In this document: positions 17,431-26,084 of the stretch, one piece after another | Layout: each line of letters starts with the position of its first letter | Position numbering within the stretch: position 1 is the first letter of the stretch | Assembly (NCBI RefSeq): GCF_018599185.1 | Contig: NZ_JAHFVL010000002.1 | Location: forward strand, 186,001 to 250,000 | From: Rhodanobacter sp. LX-99 | Lineage (GTDB): Bacteria; Pseudomonadota; Gammaproteobacteria; Xanthomonadales; Rhodanobacteraceae | Reading direction: 5' to 3' | DNA length: 64,000 nt | Program-made: the position numbers and the translations under genes | Notes under the pieces: model-generated | What the model saw: only the letters and a program-made list of their open reading frames with translations | What the model was told of the DNA's origin: nothing | Databases searched by the model: none

Positions 17431-18051
17431 TCAACACTGCGTGCGGCCACCGGCCAGCTGTTTGCACGGGTGGAATACGGGTTCGTCCGATGGCGGCGGG
17501 CGATGATCGTGATTGCCATCGTGATCCCGGTCGCGGTGGCGATTCCGGTACGGTGGGGCGACCCAGTAGGCGGGCGGCGCGTTGTAGACCGGCTGGCTCA
17601 ACTGGTTCTGGTAGTCCGCGTTCTGCTGGCGCAGCGCCTCGTTCTCGGCCTGCAGCCGGTCGCGCTCCGCGGCCTCGTCGGCCAGCGCCTGCTGCCGTGT
17701 TTCCTCGGCGTGTTGTTCCGCCGCGTATGCCTCGTCGGCCTGGCGCTGGGCCTTTTCTTCCATCGCCTGCTGGCGGGCGTCGAGGCGCTGCCGGTAAAGC
17801 GTTTCGAGGTGGCGTGAATCCGCGTAGCGCTTCGCCAGGTCGTCCTGGCCCAGGCGCAGGTAGCGGTCGATGACTTCGGTGTCGTCGGCCCGGTGCAGCA
17901 GCTCACCGCTGCCGCCCGGGCAGGGGTGGTCGGTGTAGGCGACCTGTCCGCCTTGCGTGCATTTGTAGATGTTCTGGGCGGCGGCGATCGGTGCCGCGGC
18001 CAGCAGCAGGGCGGCAGCCGAGAAGCGGATTCCCGTTGTCAGGCTTTTCAT
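17431..18051 (-). CDS. DUF4124 domain protein with coiled coil
   Basis: A 206-residue exported protein. Residues 1-26 are a signal peptide; NIYKCTQGGQVAYTDHPCPGG just after it is the DUF4124 signature (a small domain with two Cys). Residues ~70-145 form a long Glu/Gln/Ala/Arg coiled coil (DARQQAMEEKAQRQADEAYA and following), then an Asn/Pro/Tyr-rich segment and a His/Asp-rich tail (HRDRDHDGNHDH) that could bind metal. Function is unknown. The start fits the DUF4124 signal peptide; an upstream extension has no export signal. Confidence 0.75.
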   Translation of the reverse strand: MKSLTTGIRFSAAALLLAAAPIAAAQNIYKCTQGGQVAYTDHPCPGGSGELLHRADDTEVIDRYLRLGQDDLAKRYADSRHLETLYRQRLDARQQAMEEKAQRQADEAYAAEQHAEETRQQALADEAAERDRLQAENEALRQQNADYQNQLSQPVYNAPPAYWVAPPYRNRHRDRDHDGNHDHRPPPSDEPVFHPCKQLAGGRTQC

Positions 18052-18215
18052 GGTGGCCCCATTCTGCATCCGGCCGGTGTCGCCTGCACCATGGTGCAGG
18101 CGTGTGGCCTGGCGGTTTGACCGGCGGGATACCGCGGTTTGCCTGCCGGCGTGCCGGAGGGGCGATGGCGCTGTTCCAAGCCCCGAAATCGCCTTCAAGC
18201 CTTCAAAAATGAGAC

Positions 18216-18241
18216 TTGCATCACATTTCTGGTGCTATTGT
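18216..18241 (+). promoter_or_regulatory. Possible promoter of the TIR locus
   Basis: An extended -10-like TGCTATTGT (18233-18241) lies downstream of TTGCAT (18216-18221). The spacer is short (14), so the -35 assignment is doubtful. It is the most promoter-like element in the 306-base gap ahead of the TIR gene and would give a ~110-base leader. Confidence 0.3.
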
Positions 18242-18357
18242 CCCGCGTCACGGGTGCCTGCTGGGGTGTCCTGACTGGCCGGCACCCGGGGTCAGGTCGA
18301 GCGAATGGGGACTTCCCGGCAAGGGAATGCGTCACCTCGTGCGGGAGCCAATGCGTC

Positions 18358-20571
18358 ATGACGCAAGCTTCCGCGGTGCCGGCATGCCGGTACCGCGCCT
18401 TCATCAGCTACAGCCACCGGGACAAGGCCTGGGCGGGCTGGCTGCACCGGGCGCTGGAAACCTACGCGGTTCCGAAGCGCCTGGTCGGCCAGGCGACGGC
18501 GTTCGGCGAGATCCCCGCCCGCCTCGCGCCGATCTTCCGCGATCGCGACGAGCTGGCCAGTGCCACCGATCTCGGCCGCAAGGTCAACGAGGCGTTGGCG
18601 CAATCGGCAAGCCTGCTGGTGATCTGCTCGCCGAACTCGGCGACTTCGCACTGGGTCAACGAGGAAGTGCTGGCGTTCAAGCGGCTCGGCCGCAGCGAGC
18701 GCATCTTCTGCCTGATCGTCGATGGCGAACCCGACGCGAGCGAGCTGCCCGGCCGCGCCGCCGAGGAATGTTTCGCGCCGGCGCTTCGTCATCGACTCGG
18801 CGCCGACGGTGCGCTGGGCCACGAGCGCACCGAGCCGATCGCCGCCGACGCGCGCGCGGGCAAGGACGGCAAGGCCAATGCCAAGCTGAAGCTGATCGCC
18901 GGCATGCTGGACATCGGTTTCGATGCGCTGAAGCGGCGCGAATTGCAGCGACGCGCCCGGCGCATGGCGGCGCTGGCCACGCTGGCGCTGATCGTGATGG
19001 CGGCGACCACCGCCCTGGCGATCACCGCCATGATCGCCCGCCACGCCGCGGTGGTCGCCAGCCAGGCCGCCGAGCGTCGGCAGAAACAGGCCGAGGGCCT
19101 GGTCAATTTCATGCTCGGCGATCTCAACGACAAGCTGGCGCAGGTATCACGTCTGGACATCATGGAAACCGTCGACGATCACTCGATGAGCTATTTCCAG
19201 TCGCTGCCGAGCACCGATGTCACCGACGAAGCACTGGCGCAGCGCGCCAAGGCACTGGAGAAGATCGGCAGTGTGCGACTGGATCAAGGTCATCTCCCAG
19301 CGGCGATGGCGTCATACCAGGCGGCCTCGAAGCTCGCCGCCATGCTGGCCGAGAAGGCTCCCGCCGACTCCACGCGACAGCTCGCGTATGCGCAGGTCCT
19401 GGCCTTCGTCGGCATGACCCACTGGTATCAGGGGCAGCTCGACGCGGCACAGCAGAGTTTCGAGTCGGCGCAAACCGTGCTGCAGCGCGCCGTACCGAGT
19501 GAGGCGGATGTGCTGCCGTTGCAGTACCAGCAGGAGATGATCGAAAACAATATCGGTCATGTGCTCGAAGCACGCGGCCGGCTGGACGAGGCGACCGGCC
19601 ATTACCGCAACGCACTGGCTTTGTCCCGCAAGCTGGTGGCCGCCAGGCCCGGCAAGACCGAGTGGGCGCTGGAATTGGGCGGGGCGCACAACAATCTCGG
19701 CAAGCTGGCATTGATGCGCGGCGACCTTGCAACAGCCGTCGCCGAATACGCCGCCGACGACGCGATCGAGGCCGCACTCTCCGCGCGCGACCCCAGGAAC
19801 AACGACCAGCGCGAGAGCATGCTTACGGTCCGCGCCATTCTGGGGCGCACGCTGGCCCTGACCGGCGACATCGAGGCGGGCATGCGCGATCTGCAACAGG
19901 CGGTCGACATCGCCAGGCAACTGACGAAGATCGATCCGGGCAATACCAGCTTCCAGGAGCATCTGGCACTGTATTCCTCGCAGCTGGGCCGGCTGCGGCG
20001 CCTGAGCGGCGATCTGCCCGCGGCTCAGGCGCTGAATGGGCAGTCGTTGTCCATTTTCCTTGCCTTGACGAAACAGGATCCGGCGAACGTCGGCAGGCAG
20101 CGCGAGTTCGCCGAGGCACAGCTTGAGCAAGCCGCGCAATCGCAGGCGTCCGGCCAGACCGACGCAGCGCGCAGGCAGGCGCAAGCTGCACTGACCATCC
20201 TTGCCCCATTGTTCGTCAAGCAGTCCGACGACCGCGCCACCTTGCTGGCGACGGCGGGCGCGCAGCTTTTGCTCGCGGCGGTATCCGATGAGGTGCGGGC
20301 CCCGCGGCAACTGCGCAGCGACGCCTTGAACGCGATGCAGGCGGTGAAAAGCGGCGGCGACGATCCGCGTCTGCTGGCGTTGCAGGTCGAGGCGCTGCTG
20401 GCGCTGGGCATGAAAGCCCAGGCGCAGGCCGTGACCCGGCGACTGTGGGGCAGCGGCTACCGCGATGCGGCGCTGTTGGCCGTATTGCGGCGCGAGCGGA
20501 TCGACTATCCGGTCAATACGGCCTTCCAGCAGAAACTGCTGGCGGCAACCGACATCAACGCTCGCCAATAA
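18358..20571 (+). CDS. TIR domain, transmembrane and TPR protein
   Basis: A 737-residue protein with three parts. Residues ~11-125 form a TIR domain: CRYRAFISYSHRD, then IFRDRDELA, LLVICSPNS and SHWVNEE, where E102 or E103 sits at the position of the catalytic Glu of TIR NADases. Residues ~204-226 are one transmembrane helix. Residues ~290-700 are helical TPR-like repeats (for example DEALAQRAKALEKIGSVRLD and RGRLDEATGHYRNALALSR). I infer a membrane-anchored TIR effector with a TPR sensor facing across the membrane. It heads a same-strand cassette with two small PSIKNN proteins and a SLOG-like protein. GGGAG lies ten bases upstream of the ATG. Confidence 0.8.
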   Translation: MTQASAVPACRYRAFISYSHRDKAWAGWLHRALETYAVPKRLVGQATAFGEIPARLAPIFRDRDELASATDLGRKVNEALAQSASLLVICSPNSATSHWVNEEVLAFKRLGRSERIFCLIVDGEPDASELPGRAAEECFAPALRHRLGADGALGHERTEPIAADARAGKDGKANAKLKLIAGMLDIGFDALKRRELQRRARRMAALATLALIVMAATTALAITAMIARHAAVVASQAAERRQKQAEGLVNFMLGDLNDKLAQVSRLDIMETVDDHSMSYFQSLPSTDVTDEALAQRAKALEKIGSVRLDQGHLPAAMASYQAASKLAAMLAEKAPADSTRQLAYAQVLAFVGMTHWYQGQLDAAQQSFESAQTVLQRAVPSEADVLPLQYQQEMIENNIGHVLEARGRLDEATGHYRNALALSRKLVAARPGKTEWALELGGAHNNLGKLALMRGDLATAVAEYAADDAIEAALSARDPRNNDQRESMLTVRAILGRTLALTGDIEAGMRDLQQAVDIARQLTKIDPGNTSFQEHLALYSSQLGRLRRLSGDLPAAQALNGQSLSIFLALTKQDPANVGRQREFAEAQLEQAAQSQASGQTDAARRQAQAALTILAPLFVKQSDDRATLLATAGAQLLLAAVSDEVRAPRQLRSDALNAMQAVKSGGDDPRLLALQVEALLALGMKAQAQAVTRRLWGSGYRDAALLAVLRRERIDYPVNTAFQQKLLAATDINARQ

Positions 20572-20652
20572 GGCCGAGCGCAACGAACAGGGGATGGGCA
20601 ACACCGGCAAGCGCGGTATCGGATCAAATCCCTCATCACCAAGGAATCCATC

Positions 20653-21051
20653 ATGCCGAACAATCTCAATGTCAAGCTCGACACGAGCACGACCCCGCCG
20701 TATCTCGATATCGATCAGAGTAACGGTGCGAACCACGTCAGCCGTGGTCCCAACGCGCAAACCATCACCTGGCAGCTGACCGGCAATGCGGCCTCGGGAT
20801 CGTTCAATACGCAAAGCGATCCGGAACCCGGTTTCGCCTGGGTCGGCACGCCACCACCTGCCGGCATCTTCGGCTCTCCCGTGCTGCAGGCAAACGGCAA
20901 CCAGCTGACGATGAGCGACCTCAACAACAGTGCCAGCACGGCGGGCGACTGGATCTATCAGTTGAGCGCCACCATCGGCGGCGTGGTCTACCAGTCCAAC
21001 AAGACATCCCTCACGGAGACCACCACGAACCCGTCGATCAAAAACAACTAG
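20653..21051 (+). CDS. Small beta-rich protein ending in PSIKNN
   Basis: A 132-residue protein with AAGGA seven bases before the ATG. No signal peptide. The body alternates short strands (TITWQLTG, GFAWVGTPP, GDWIYQLSATIGGVVYQS), suggesting an Ig-like or other beta sandwich, and contains a DPEPGF motif near residue 56, as in a small-protein family I recall as 'DP-EP'. It ends in the tail TTTNPSIKNN. The next gene encodes an unrelated body with the same last six residues. The gene is 81 bases downstream of the TIR gene. Function is unknown; a ligand or sensor for the TIR/SLOG proteins is inference. Confidence 0.75.
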   Translation: MPNNLNVKLDTSTTPPYLDIDQSNGANHVSRGPNAQTITWQLTGNAASGSFNTQSDPEPGFAWVGTPPPAGIFGSPVLQANGNQLTMSDLNNSASTAGDWIYQLSATIGGVVYQSNKTSLTETTTNPSIKNN

Positions 21052-21185
21052 TTCCCGAAGAGCCCGACAGGCTCCAGGCCCGGACATCGCGACCGGCAGC
21101 CTTGGAAAATCCGGGCAAAGGGCATCAAGGCACGGATGCCGGCACGGAGCACACCGTCATCGCTTCAACCACCCTGGAGACCGAT

Positions 21186-21344
21186 ATGCCAAAGACCAGC
21201 CATGAAAGTCAGGACGCTCTGGCCACGCCGCTTCCCGTTGACGACGAGAATGCCCTGGCGGATAGCGAAGCCGAGCAGGAATCCGCGTTGGCGAGGGCGC
21301 CCGAGCCGGACACCGCCACTCGCCCGTCGATCAAGAATAATTAA
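21186..21344 (+). CDS. 52-residue acidic peptide ending in PSIKNN
   Basis: A 52-residue acidic peptide rich in Glu, Asp and Ala, with no hydrophobic segment. It has TGGAG six bases before the ATG. It is probably unfolded, yet its last six residues PSIKNN match the tail of the preceding 132-residue protein. The tail codons differ at three of six positions by synonymous changes (AAG AAT AAT against AAA AAC AAC), pointing to selection on the peptide. It is likely a real gene despite its size. A role as a tail-bearing partner or decoy of the neighbours is inference. Confidence 0.7.
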   Translation: MPKTSHESQDALATPLPVDDENALADSEAEQESALARAPEPDTATRPSIKNN

Positions 21345-21485
21345 GCTGCGCCGCGGCCCAGGCACTCGTCAGGGCTCATGCGGTACCGTGGGGAGACTGC
21401 CGGCAGCGGCCTCCTGCGGGATCCCGTAGGCCCGCGAGACCGTGCGTGGCCCGTCGTGCATGGCTCTCATCATCCGGAAGCCGTC

Positions 21486-23177
21486 ATGACTCCCCTGGTT
21501 GTCGGCGTCACCAGCCATCGCAACATCCCCGCCGACGAAGTCGAGCCGATCCGGCAACGCGTGCGGGATTTCCTGGCGCAACTGCGGCGCGATTTTCCCG
21601 CGCTGCCGCTGGTGGTGCTGTCGGCGTTGGCCGAGGGTGGCGACCAGTTGGTGGCGCGCGAGGCGCTCGCCGCCGGCGCGCGCCTGGTCGCGCCGCTGCC
21701 GTTGCCGCGGGAACTGTACGTCGACGACTTTGCCGACCCGGCGGTGCGCGCCAGCTTCGACGCGCTGTGCGTTCAGGCCGAGATCGTGCAGCTGCCGCCG
21801 TCGAAGGGGCAGTCGTTGCTGGACATCGGCACGCCCGGCCTCGCGCGCGATCGTCGGTACGCCAAGGCCGGCGTGTATATAGCCAGCCACTGCCATGTCC
21901 TGCTGGCGATCTGGGACGGCAAGGAATCGGGCCGGCTCGGCGGCACCGCGCAGATCGTGAAATACCATCTGAGCGGCAGCATGCCGGGCCTGATCGACCG
22001 TCGTCGGGATACGCGCCATATGCTGGGCGGTGGCGACGAGAGCCTGCTCTATCACATCGTCTGTTCACGCGACGGGCCCGATGGAGCGCCGGCTGCCGGG
22101 CTGCTGCCCTTGCAGGTGTTGTGGCGTACCGCCGACACGGCTTCCCCCGCCGACAGCCTACCGGCGGATTTCAGGCTGATGTTCGCGCGCATGGTCGAGT
22201 TCAATCGCGAGTGCGACAAATACGCCGACGAGATTGCGGCGGCCGCGCCCGCGCAAGCGGCCGTCGGAACGCGTGACACTGCGGCGATCGATCGGCTGTT
22301 CCATGCCGCAGACTGGCTGGCGCTGCATTTCCAGCGGCGGGTACTGCTGGCCATGCGCCTGACCTACACGCTGGCGGCCTTGATGGGCATTGCCTTCACG
22401 TTCTATGCGCACATGCCCGCGCAGAACTTCCTGATCTACCTGTTCCTGTGCCTGTTCGCCAGCGGCGGCGCGGTGGCGGCGCTGGCCCGGTATCGCGGCT
22501 GGCACCGCAAGTACCTGGATTACCGCGCGCTGGCGGAGGGTCTGCGGATCCAGTCGTACTGGCGGCGGGCGGACGTCTCGGCGAACGCCGACCACGAGTT
22601 CGCGCATGACAACTTCCTGCAGAGGCAGAACATCGAGCTGGGCTGGATCCGCAACGTCATGCGCGCCGCCGGCCTCGATGTGGCGACCGCTCCGACGGCG
22701 TCCTCGCCCACCGCGCTGGCGGACGTCATTGCGGAGTGGGTGGGGGAGTCGGGGAAGTCCGGGCAGCTTCATTACTACGAGCGCAAGACCATCGAGCGCA
22801 CCGGCCTGCACCATGTGACCGAAGCGATCGGCTCGCTCAGCCTGTGGGGCGGCGTGGCGATCAGCGTGTTCCTCGCCGCCTTCGTGCTCGAGCTGTCGCA
22901 GGAAACCAAGACCACCCTGGTGATGGTCATGGCGGTGCTGTCGATCATCGCCGCCGTGCGCGAGGCTTACGCCTACCGCAAGGCCGACAAGGAATTGATC
23001 AGGCAGTACCGCTTCATGCAGCGCATCTTCGCCAACGCGCGCACAGCGCTGGACCGCACGCGCGATCCCGTACTGCAGCGCCAGATCCTGCTTTCGCTCG
23101 GCGACGCGGCACTCACCGAACACGCCGAGTGGACGCTGATGCAGCGCGAACGGCAGGTGGAGCACAGCAAGCTCTGA
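21486..23177 (+). CDS. SLOG-like domain fused to four transmembrane helices (SLATT-like)
   Basis: A 563-residue protein. Residues 1-~215 resemble a SLOG (LOG/DprA-like Rossmann) domain: VVGVTSHRNI, VVLSALAEGGDQLVAREAL, then LLAIWDGKESGRLGGTAQIV. SLOG domains bind or make nucleotide ligands. The C-terminal half has membrane hairpins at ~287-308/315-336 and ~452-470/476-494, each followed by a helix (DYRALAEGLRI and ADKELIRQYRFMQRI) reminiscent of SLATT 2TM effector domains. I infer a nucleotide-responsive membrane effector. GGAAG lies five bases before the ATG. It closes the TIR/PSIKNN cassette and converges on pnuT. Confidence 0.75.
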   Translation: MTPLVVGVTSHRNIPADEVEPIRQRVRDFLAQLRRDFPALPLVVLSALAEGGDQLVAREALAAGARLVAPLPLPRELYVDDFADPAVRASFDALCVQAEIVQLPPSKGQSLLDIGTPGLARDRRYAKAGVYIASHCHVLLAIWDGKESGRLGGTAQIVKYHLSGSMPGLIDRRRDTRHMLGGGDESLLYHIVCSRDGPDGAPAAGLLPLQVLWRTADTASPADSLPADFRLMFARMVEFNRECDKYADEIAAAAPAQAAVGTRDTAAIDRLFHAADWLALHFQRRVLLAMRLTYTLAALMGIAFTFYAHMPAQNFLIYLFLCLFASGGAVAALARYRGWHRKYLDYRALAEGLRIQSYWRRADVSANADHEFAHDNFLQRQNIELGWIRNVMRAAGLDVATAPTASSPTALADVIAEWVGESGKSGQLHYYERKTIERTGLHHVTEAIGSLSLWGGVAISVFLAAFVLELSQETKTTLVMVMAVLSIIAAVREAYAYRKADKELIRQYRFMQRIFANARTALDRTRDPVLQRQILLSLGDAALTEHAEWTLMQRERQVEHSKL

Positions 23178-23243
23178 TCGTTCCGGATTGTGGCGCCGAG
23201 TGGAGGGCTTCCGGGGAGCGGTGTCGCGGTACAGCCACGAGTT

Positions 23244-23831
23244 TCAGCGAGGTGGGACGGGGAGAGGGGGCGTGGGTGCCTTGTCTGCGCGCTGCCATGC
23301 GCGCAGGCCGATCACCGCCAGCAGCACGAAGCCCGCGTACAGCACCGACGTGATCAGCAGGTGCTTGTAGACGTATTCGCCCACGTAGATCACGTCCACC
23401 ACGATCCACAGCCACCACGCGGCGACGTGCCGCTTGGCCTGCCACCACTGTGCGACCAGGCTGAAGGCGGTCAGCGCCGCGTCCAGCCAGGGCAGGGCGG
23501 CGTCGGTGCGGTAGTGCATGAACGCGCCCAGCGCCAGCGCGCCGAGGCTGCCGATCGCCAGGTGCGCGATCGCCTGCCGTCGCGGCAGCGCGGCCACTTC
23601 CACGCGGCCGTCCTCGCCCATGTGCTGCAGCCAGCGGTACCAGCCGTAGCCGATCAGCAGCGCGAACGCCAGTTGCAGCAGCGCGTCGGAGTAGAGCTTC
23701 GCGTGGACGAACACCCACGCGTAGACCAGCACCGAGATCAGCCCCACCGGCCAGCACCATGGACGCCGGCGGGTGGTGAGCCAGACGGCCCACGCGCTGA
23801 CCAGCGCGGCGATGAGTTCGACCCAGGTCAT
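23244..23831 (-). CDS. pnuT: PnuC-family vitamin transporter, probably thiamine (PnuT)
   Basis: A 195-residue inner-membrane carrier with about seven hydrophobic segments. WPVGLISVLVYAWVF near the N-terminus and QWWQAKRHVAAWWLWIVVDV in the second half are PnuC-family signatures (the conserved Trp-rich motifs). PnuC members move nicotinamide riboside, while PnuT members move thiamine. Here the gene begins one base after the stop of a TonB receptor that lies behind a TPP riboswitch, so thiamine is the likely substrate. The tight junction implies translational coupling. Confidence 0.8.
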   Translation of the reverse strand: MTWVELIAALVSAWAVWLTTRRRPWCWPVGLISVLVYAWVFVHAKLYSDALLQLAFALLIGYGWYRWLQHMGEDGRVEVAALPRRQAIAHLAIGSLGALALGAFMHYRTDAALPWLDAALTAFSLVAQWWQAKRHVAAWWLWIVVDVIYVGEYVYKHLLITSVLYAGFVLLAVIGLRAWQRADKAPTPPLPVPPR

Positions 23832-23832
23832 G

Positions 23833-26028
23833 TCAGAACGCGACGGTCAAGGAGAGCCGGGCCAGCCGCGGCGCGCCCGGGAACAGGTAGCTGTCGCCGC
23901 CGGAGCTGCCGGTGTCGCGCCAGTAGAAGCGGTTGAACACGTTGTCGACGCTGAGCCGCCAGGTCAGCGCATGGCCGTCCCACTGGCCGGCGTAACGCAG
24001 GCCGGCATCGAACACGTTGTACGCCGGCACGCGGGTCAGGCCGTTCGGCGTGGCCACGTTGGGGCTGGCGTAGCGCCAGCCGCCGAGCAGGCCGAGCCGG
24101 GGCGCGAACGGCAGGCGGTAGTCGACATACAACGCGCTGCGCAGGCGCGGCACGTTGACCACCTGGTGGCCCTCGTAGGCCGGGGCGCCGGTGTTCTCGG
24201 CGCGCGCCCGGATCAGGTTGAGGCTGGCGGTGAGGCGCAGGTCGTCGGTGATCTGGCCGGCGGCGTTGAATTCCAGGCCGCTGTGCACCTCGCTGCCCTG
24301 CTGCACGAAGGTGAAGCCTTCGGCGGTGCTGTCCGGCCGGGCGAACTGGTACGGCTGGCGGAGGCGGTACAGCGCGGCCGAAAGGCTCAATGCGTCGCTC
24401 CAGGCGTACTTCACGCCGGCCTCGGCCTGGCGCGCCAGCAGCGGGGCCAGCGTGGTGCCGCCGTTGGAAGTCCAGTACGGCGCTTCATTGCCCAGCGAGA
24501 GGCTTTCGCTGTAGCTGACGTAGGTGGTCAATTGCGTGGTGGGCTGCCACAGCACGGCCGCCTGCGGCAGCGCCTTGCCGAGGCGGGTGTCGCGTTCGGG
24601 GGCGCCGGTGTCGTCGTAGGCGTGCTCGTGCAGGCGCACGAAGCGGCCGCCGAGCAGCACCTGCCACTGCGGGCCGAGATGCACGCGGTCCAGCGCGAAC
24701 ACCGAATGCTGCCAACTGGTCAGCCGGCGTGCCGACGGCCCGGGCTGGTTCGGCGAAGGCGCGAAGTAGGGCGGATCGACTTCGTCGATATTGGCGGTGC
24801 CGACGTAATCGTAAACGTAGGGGCGGCGGTCGATGGTGCGGCGGAACGCGCTGGCGCCGAGGCTGACTTCGTGGTTGAGCGGGCCGGTGTCGAACGAGCC
24901 CTTCAATACGGCACGCGCCTCGTCGTTGACGCGGGTATCGTCGGGGCTGCGGTAGTCGTAGACATCGTAGTCGCCGTTCGGCGCGAAGAACCAGCCGGGC
25001 GTGGCGCCGCTGGCGCAGGCCGGCGAGTAGAAGCAGCCGTAGGCGAACGCCACGTTGTCGTCGATCACGACATGGCTGTGGCCGGCCGACCATTGCGCGC
25101 TCCATCGGTCGCTGAAGCGGTAGTCGAAGCGCAGCGTGCTGTTGCTGGCGTCGATGCCCACCGGCCGCTGCCACGGCTCGAAGCCGAGCATGCGGGTGCG
25201 GCTGGGATGCGCCGGAATCGTGCTGCCGCCGAGCAACTGGTAGCCGGAGACCGAGCGCTGCCCGCTGGTCTGGTAATTGGTGTCCAGCCGCAGCGTGGCG
25301 TTCGGACTGATCTTCCAGTCGGCGGCCAGCGAGAGGAACGTGCGGCGGCCATCGGCGTGCCGCACGTAGGAGTTCATGTCCTCGTGGGCGGCATTCACGC
25401 GCACGCCGAAGGTGGGCGTCAGCCAGCCGCCCACATCGATCGCGAGGTAGCGCGAACCGTGCGAGTCGGTGCCGATGGTGGCGGTGTGCACGTCGGCCGG
25501 GCGCTTGCTGACGTAGTTGATCAGCCCGCCCGGCGCGACCACGCCGGCTTCGAGGCCGCCGAGGCCCTTGAGGATTTCCACGCGCTGCTTGTCTTCCAGC
25601 GGCTGCAGCTGTTCGCCGGCCATGCTCATTTCGTTGAATCGGAAGCCGGTGGCCGGATCCAGCGCATAACCGCGGATCGCGATGTCCTGGTAGTAGCCGA
25701 CCGGCGCGTAGCTGTCGCCCAGCGCGGCGTCGGCGCGCGCCAGTTCGCTCAGGGTGCGCGGCTGGCGGTCGTCGATCTGGTCGCGGGTGATCACCGTGAT
25801 CGCGGCCGGCGTGTCCTGCAACGGCGCGTTGCCGAAGCTGCCGAAGGTGTCCAGCTGCGAGTTGTCGGCGTGGTAGCCCTTGGCGCTGTCGGCTTCCACG
25901 TGCACCGGCGCCAGCCGCGTCGCTTGCGGTTTGTCGGCGGTGTCGCCGGCATGGACGGGCGCCATGGCCGCGAGCAGGGCGAGGATCAGGGGAGTGCGGG
26001 AGAGAGGCATCGTCATCGTCGTCGTCAA
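23833..26028 (-). CDS. TonB-dependent outer membrane receptor (thiamine-regulated)
   Basis: A protein of ~725-731 residues with a signal peptide, an N-terminal plug (DTPAAITVITRDQI, then EILKGLGGLEAGVVAPGGLINYVSKRP, the conserved plug hairpin) and a 22-strand barrel ending in the aromatic-terminated LARLSLTVAF. The plug resembles ferric-siderophore receptors, but the gene lies behind a TPP riboswitch and is coupled to a PnuC-type carrier, so thiamine or a precursor is the likely cargo. No TonB box is clear. The start may be ATG 26028 or the in-frame ATG at 26010; no good binding site distinguishes them. Confidence 0.85.
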   Translation of the reverse strand: MTTTMTMPLSRTPLILALLAAMAPVHAGDTADKPQATRLAPVHVEADSAKGYHADNSQLDTFGSFGNAPLQDTPAAITVITRDQIDDRQPRTLSELARADAALGDSYAPVGYYQDIAIRGYALDPATGFRFNEMSMAGEQLQPLEDKQRVEILKGLGGLEAGVVAPGGLINYVSKRPADVHTATIGTDSHGSRYLAIDVGGWLTPTFGVRVNAAHEDMNSYVRHADGRRTFLSLAADWKISPNATLRLDTNYQTSGQRSVSGYQLLGGSTIPAHPSRTRMLGFEPWQRPVGIDASNSTLRFDYRFSDRWSAQWSAGHSHVVIDDNVAFAYGCFYSPACASGATPGWFFAPNGDYDVYDYRSPDDTRVNDEARAVLKGSFDTGPLNHEVSLGASAFRRTIDRRPYVYDYVGTANIDEVDPPYFAPSPNQPGPSARRLTSWQHSVFALDRVHLGPQWQVLLGGRFVRLHEHAYDDTGAPERDTRLGKALPQAAVLWQPTTQLTTYVSYSESLSLGNEAPYWTSNGGTTLAPLLARQAEAGVKYAWSDALSLSAALYRLRQPYQFARPDSTAEGFTFVQQGSEVHSGLEFNAAGQITDDLRLTASLNLIRARAENTGAPAYEGHQVVNVPRLRSALYVDYRLPFAPRLGLLGGWRYASPNVATPNGLTRVPAYNVFDAGLRYAGQWDGHALTWRLSVDNVFNRFYWRDTGSSGGDSYLFPGAPRLARLSLTVAF

Positions 26029-26084
26029 GGGGATACGGACGAAGCGACGGCGACCCGGCTGTCGCTAGGACATGCCGGATCTGC

